This document shows, piece after piece, positions 39,265-42,771 of a stretch of 42,771 nucleotides of DNA (positions are counted from its first letter, which is position 1; the number at the start of each line of letters is the position of its first letter). The position numbers were made by a program, and so were the translations under genes. Under the pieces are notes generated by a model. That model did not search any database, was not told the DNA's origin, and saw only the letters and a list, made by a program, of their open reading frames with translations. Source of the stretch: Pseudoxanthomonas taiwanensis (lineage in GTDB: Bacteria; Pseudomonadota; Gammaproteobacteria; Xanthomonadales; Xanthomonadaceae); NCBI RefSeq assembly GCF_010093135.1, contig NZ_PDWK01000024.1:1-42771 (forward strand), written 5' to 3'.

Positions 39265-42200
39265 GTGAGCCACGCCGCCGCGCCCGCCCGTCCCGCCGCC
39301 CTGCCCGCGGCGGCGGTGCTGGGCCTGTTCACGGTCTCCGGCTTCGCCGGACTGGTGTACCAGTCGCTGTGGTCGCACTACCTGGGGCTGGTGCTGGGCC
39401 CCACCGCCCATGCGCAGAACCTGGTGCTGGCGATCTTCATGGGCGGCATGGCCCTGGGTGCCTGGGCCGCGGCGCGTCTGGGCCTGCGCTGGCGCCGCCT
39501 GGTGCTGGCCTACGCCGTGGCCGAGGCCGCCATCGGCGTGCTGGGGCTGGCCTTCCACCCGCTGTTCCTGGCCTGCACCGGCCTGTCGGAGCGCGTCCTG
39601 GCCGCGCTCGGCGACGGCCCCGCCGCGCAGGCCTACCCGTGGCTGAGCGCGGCGCTGCTGATCCTGCCGGCCTGCGTGCTGCTGGGCGCCACCTTCCCGC
39701 TGCTGAGCGCCGGCTGGATCCGCGCCAGCCGCGGCCAGGACGCACGGGTGCTGGGCGGGCTGTACTTCGCCAACAGCCTGGGCGCGGCCGGCGGCGCCCT
39801 GCTGGCCACCTTCGTGCTGCTGCCGCGGCTGGGCAGGCCCGGCGCGCGGGCGGTGGCCGGCCTGGCCAACCGGGCGGTTGCCGCCGCCGCCCTCGGCCTG
39901 GCGCGCCGGGCGGACCGGGACGCCGCCCCGGCCGCCGCGCCCGCGCGCGGGCATGGGGCCACCACACCGCGACTGCTGCGCGGCGTGCTGTGGGCCGGCC
40001 TGGTGTCCGGGGTCTGTTCCTTCGTCTACGAGATCGGCTGGATCCGCCTGCTCAACCAGGCCCTGGGCACCACCGTGCACAGCTTCGAGCTGATGCTGGC
40101 CGCGTTCCTGCTGGGCCTGGCCCTGGGCGGGGCCTGGGTGCGGCGGCGCGGCACGCGCCTGCACGACCCGCTGCGCGCGGCCGGCCTGGCCCAGGGGGCC
40201 ATGGGCCTGGCCGCGCTGCTGTCGCTGCTGGCCTTCGCCCAGTCCTTCGACTGGACCGCGGCGCTGATGCGGGCGCTGGCCCGCACCGACGCTGGCTACC
40301 GCCTGTTCCTGCTCGGCAGCGCCGGGGTGGCCATGGCGGTGATGCTGCCGGCGGCGTTCTTCGCCGGCACCACCCTGCCGCTGTTCAGCCTGGCCCTGCT
40401 GCGCGGCGGCGGCGGCGAGGCCTCGATCGGGCGGCTGTACGCGGCCAATACCGTGGGCGCCATCGCCGGCGTGCTGCTGATGACCCATGTCCTGGTGCCC
40501 GCGCTGGGCGTGCGCCCGGGCGTGGCCCTGGCCGCGGCCGGCGACATCGCCGTGGGCTTCTGGCTGCTGGCCCATGCGCGCCGGGAACTGCCGGCCGCGC
40601 GCCTGGCGCTGCTGGCCGGCGCCGCCGCGGCCGGCCTGCTGGTGGCGCTGGTGTGGGGCCGGCCGGACCCGCGCGCACAGCTGTCCGGCGTGTTCCGCAC
40701 CGGCCACGCGCGCCTGGACGCGTCGCTGGAGGTGCCGTTCCTGCGCGACGGCAAGACCGCCACCATCGGCGTGGTGCGCGCACCCGGAACCGGCACCGTG
40801 TCGCTGCTGACCAACGGCAAGTCCGACGGGGCCATGGCCGCGCGCCTGGACCTGCCGCCCGGCGGCGACGAGCTGACCATGGTCACCCTGGGCGCGCTGC
40901 CGCTGGCCCTGCACCCGCAGCCGCGTCAGGTCGGGGTGATCGGCTGGGGCCTGGGCCTGTCCACCCACACCCTGCTGGGCAGCGACCGCGTGCGGCGCGT
41001 GGAGACGGTGGAGATCGAGCCGCTGGTGCACCGCGCCGGCGCCGCCCTGTTCGCCGCGCGCATCGACCGCGCCCTGCACGACCCGCGCTCGCAGGTGCAC
41101 TTCGACGACGCGCGCCGCTTCTACGCCAGCGGCCGCCGCACCTACGACGTGATCGTGTCCGAGCCGTCCAACCCCTGGGTCAGCGGCGTGGCCGGACTGT
41201 TCACGCGCCAGTTCTACCGCTTCCTGCGCGGCCACCTGGCCGGGGACGGCCTGCTGGTGCAGTGGCTGCAGACCTACGAGATCGACGACACCCTGCTGGC
41301 CTCGATCCTGGCCGCGCTGCTGGAGCATTTCGGCGACGCCGAGGTGTGGCTGGCCCAGGACAACGACCTGGTGGGGGGGGCCTGTCCGCGACGCTGCCCG
41401 CCGGCGGACGCGGCGCGCCTGCGCGAGACGGCGGCGCTGGCGCGCGAGACCGCGCGCGTGGGCCTGGACGGCCAGGCGTCGCTGACCCTGCGCCGGCTCG
41501 GCGGCCGCGCCCTGCTGGCCACCTACGTGCGCGCCTTCCGGGCGCGGCCGCACAGCGACTTCGATCCGCAGGTGGCGCTGCAAGGGCCGCGCACCCGCTT
41601 CCGCGCCGACCGCGCCGACACCCTGCAGCGGCTGGCCGACAACGGCCTGCCGGTACTGGACTTCCTGGAAGGACGGACGCCGCCGCCGGCCAGCCCGGAG
41701 GTGCCGGCGCTGCCCGGCCACGGCGGGCTGCTGGCCCGCCAGCGCGCCGTGGCGCTGGCCCGCGCCCTGGCCGGCGAACAGCCGCGCGCCACGCCCCTGC
41801 CAGCCCGCCAGCACGAGCTGGCCGCGGCCGAACCGGAGCTGCAGGCGCTGCTGGGCCTGTCCACCGGCCCGGTGGCCGACCTGGCGACCTGGACGCGCGC
41901 GGCCGCGGCCATGGCCGCTGCGACGCTGGGGCACCTGCCGCCGGCGGCCCTGGAACGGGTGTGGATCGCCCCGGCCTGGATCGACCGCGGCGCGCAGCCG
42001 GCGCCGGTGCGCGCCCTGCTGGACCTGTACGCCGCGGCCGCCGCGCGCGACGCCGAGGCCATGCTGCGCCTGGGCGAGGCGGTGCTGCTGCGCCCGGAGG
42101 CGCTGCCGCTGGAGGGGCAGGAGCAGGCGCTGCTGCTGGCCCAGCTGGGCGCGCTGGGCGCCGGCCGGCCGGAGGAGGGCGAACGCCTGCACCAGGGCTA

Positions 42201-42315
42201 CGGGGTGGCGGTGCCGCACGGCGAGCCGCTGCGGCTGGTGCGGCACCTGGTGCGGGTCCGCGCGCTGGAACTGCGCGCGGGCCGGGCTCAGGGCGCGGAG
42301 CCGCCGGCGCGGTAG
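39265..42315 (+). CDS. Large membrane protein with spermidine-synthase-like domain
   Basis: A 1016-residue protein. Residues 1-470 contain two sets of hydrophobic helices (first [17 protein letters not shown], second [23 protein letters not shown]; both begin with the same SGFAxxVYE-like pattern), a duplicated MFS-like membrane unit. Then comes a methyltransferase-fold region: [16 protein letters not shown] (SAM loop), [18 protein letters not shown] and [13 protein letters not shown]. The last ~300 residues are helical and TPR-like. This architecture is known as fused spermidine synthase (SpeE-like) membrane protein, but the function is not established; the acidic substrate residues of true spermidine synthases are not obvious. 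The start is a GTG with GGTGG upstream. An 8-base G run near 41374-41381 makes the local segment VGGACPRRC unusual. Confidence 0.75.
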   Translation: MSHAAAPARPAALPAAAVLGLFTVSGFAGLVYQSLWSHYLGLVLGPTAHAQNLVLAIFMGGMALGAWAAARLGLRWRRLVLAYAVAEAAIGVLGLAFHPLFLACTGLSERVLAALGDGPAAQAYPWLSAALLILPACVLLGATFPLLSAGWIRASRGQDARVLGGLYFANSLGAAGGALLATFVLLPRLGRPGARAVAGLANRAVAAAALGLARRADRDAAPAAAPARGHGATTPRLLRGVLWAGLVSGVCSFVYEIGWIRLLNQALGTTVHSFELMLAAFLLGLALGGAWVRRRGTRLHDPLRAAGLAQGAMGLAALLSLLAFAQSFDWTAALMRALARTDAGYRLFLLGSAGVAMAVMLPAAFFAGTTLPLFSLALLRGGGGEASIGRLYAANTVGAIAGVLLMTHVLVPALGVRPGVALAAAGDIAVGFWLLAHARRELPAARLALLAGAAAAGLLVALVWGRPDPRAQLSGVFRTGHARLDASLEVPFLRDGKTATIGVVRAPGTGTVSLLTNGKSDGAMAARLDLPPGGDELTMVTLGALPLALHPQPRQVGVIGWGLGLSTHTLLGSDRVRRVETVEIEPLVHRAGAALFAARIDRALHDPRSQVHFDDARRFYASGRRTYDVIVSEPSNPWVSGVAGLFTRQFYRFLRGHLAGDGLLVQWLQTYEIDDTLLASILAALLEHFGDAEVWLAQDNDLVGGACPRRCPPADAARLRETAALARETARVGLDGQASLTLRRLGGRALLATYVRAFRARPHSDFDPQVALQGPRTRFRADRADTLQRLADNGLPVLDFLEGRTPPPASPEVPALPGHGGLLARQRAVALARALAGEQPRATPLPARQHELAAAEPELQALLGLSTGPVADLATWTRAAAAMAAATLGHLPPAALERVWIAPAWIDRGAQPAPVRALLDLYAAAAARDAEAMLRLGEAVLLRPEALPLEGQEQALLLAQLGALGAGRPEEGERLHQGYGVAVPHGEPLRLVRHLVRVRALELRAGRAQGAEPPAR

Positions 42316-42698
42316 TCCTGGTAGGACTTCTCCTCGACGTAGGCCGAGCCCAGGGCGAGGTTGATGGCCTTCTTGATCCGCGCGCGCTCGTCGTTCTCGA
42401 AGTACACGCTGCGGGCCAGGCGGATGAACTCCTCGTCGAACTCCTGGGCCTTCTCCTTCAGGCGGATCTCGTCCTCGATCACCCACAGGCGCTCGTTGAC
42501 CGCCTTCAGCTCGGCGCGCAGGCCGGCGATGTCCCGTGCGGCGACCGGGTGCGCCATCCAGGTGCGCTCCAGCGCCTCCAGCTCCTTGCGCACGTTGGCC
42601 AGCTTCTCCGGGTCGCGGATGCGCTCGGACTTGATCTGCAGGATCGCGATCTTGTCCAGCAGTTCGCCGAAGGAAACGGGCACCAGGATCTCGGACAT
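42288..42698 (-). CDS. DUF6165 family protein
   Basis: A 136-residue, highly charged, mainly helical protein. The start [27 protein letters not shown] is the conserved head of DUF6165. Heptad-like patterns between residues 35 and 85 ([32 protein letters not shown]) suggest a coiled coil. It overlaps the end of the upstream convergent gene by 28 nt. Its function is unknown; its place beside heptosyltransferase and kdkA genes suggests a link to lipopolysaccharide or surface polysaccharide synthesis. Confidence 0.8.
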   Translation of the reverse strand: MSEILVPVSFGELLDKIAILQIKSERIRDPEKLANVRKELEALERTWMAHPVAARDIAGLRAELKAVNERLWVIEDEIRLKEKAQEFDEEFIRLARSVYFENDERARIKKAINLALGSAYVEEKSYQDYRAGGSAP

Positions 42699-42771
42699 GA
42701 GCGGAATACGGTCTGACGGAAAGATGCCAAGTCTAGGCCATGGCAGGTCTACCGGGGGCTGACGCGGGGGC
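42699..42771. other. Upstream region of the DUF6165 gene
   Basis: The last 73 nt before the window edge probably contain the leftward promoter, but I see no clear -35/-10 pair and no gene. Confidence 0.3.

Noticed and set aside
41360-41420. A frameshift in the spermidine-synthase-like gene at its 8-G run
   Set aside because: Adding one or two bases makes the downstream sequence worse (Arg/Gly-rich without family pattern), so the frame as written is kept, although the local segment is odd.
37432-42486. A 1684-residue open frame on the minus strand spanning kdkA and the genes to its right
   Set aside because: Only its last ~249 codons (kdkA) resemble a protein; the rest is antisense to the heptosyltransferase and the spermidine-synthase-like gene.

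Overview
The window is a very GC-rich chromosomal segment from a gammaproteobacterium, most likely a member of the Lysobacteraceae/Xanthomonadaceae. The reasons are the protein sequences, the order pilZ-holB-tmk-mltG-pabB-fabF-acpP-fabG-fabD-fabH-rpmF-yceD with a divergent YceF-type maf, the recR-ybaB-dnaX block, and a Kdo kinase gene back to back with a heptosyltransferase. This taxonomy is inferred from gene content; no 16S rRNA is present.

Left part (1-15.4 kb): an envelope-stress sigma factor and anti-sigma pair (rpoE, partial rseA) is read leftward and a bifunctional fatty-acid oxidation enzyme rightward. Then comes a long leftward train of housekeeping genes: PilZ, DNA polymerase III delta-prime, thymidylate kinase, the MltG transglycosylase, a PabB-type chorismate enzyme, and the fatty-acid synthesis genes with L32 and YceD. 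Many stops and starts overlap by 4 nt (ATGA), which marks translational coupling. A strong sigma70-like promoter lies just before yceD.

Middle part (15.4-27.9 kb): three leftward genes for membrane glycosyltransfer (two multi-pass proteins around a family 2 glycosyltransferase). Next is a rightward moxR-DUF58-transglutaminase unit with an Slp-type lipoprotein, then leftward HIT, recR, ybaB and dnaX, and a rightward tRNA-Ser(GGA).

Mobile part (27.96-32.77 kb): a compact element of about 4.8 kb sits in the 3' end of tRNA-Ser, bounded by identical 18-bp repeats. It encodes a tyrosine integrase, a MobC-like small protein, a MobA-type (MobQ) relaxase and a RepL-like winged-helix protein. Between mobC and mobA is an oriT-like hairpin with an IncQ-type nick motif. 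Upstream of the repL-like gene are a 22-bp perfect palindrome and a 19-bp inverted repeat. No cargo gene is visible, so it looks like a stripped-down integrative mobilizable element, and it is the most interesting item in the window.

Right part (32.8-42.8 kb): the displaced hairpin that probably ended the tRNA gene, the 4.5S SRP RNA gene (with a partial copy of its 3' strand about 165 bp further on), a secreted beta-propeller protein, and a moaA-moaC-moaD-moaE molybdopterin operon. Three of the four moa genes each need one extra base in a G/C-rich stretch (twice an 8-base run) to read through. These are followed by an MBL-fold hydrolase, the Kdo kinase, the divergent heptosyltransferase, a 1016-residue spermidine-synthase-like membrane protein and a DUF6165 protein, the last group pointing to lipopolysaccharide core synthesis.
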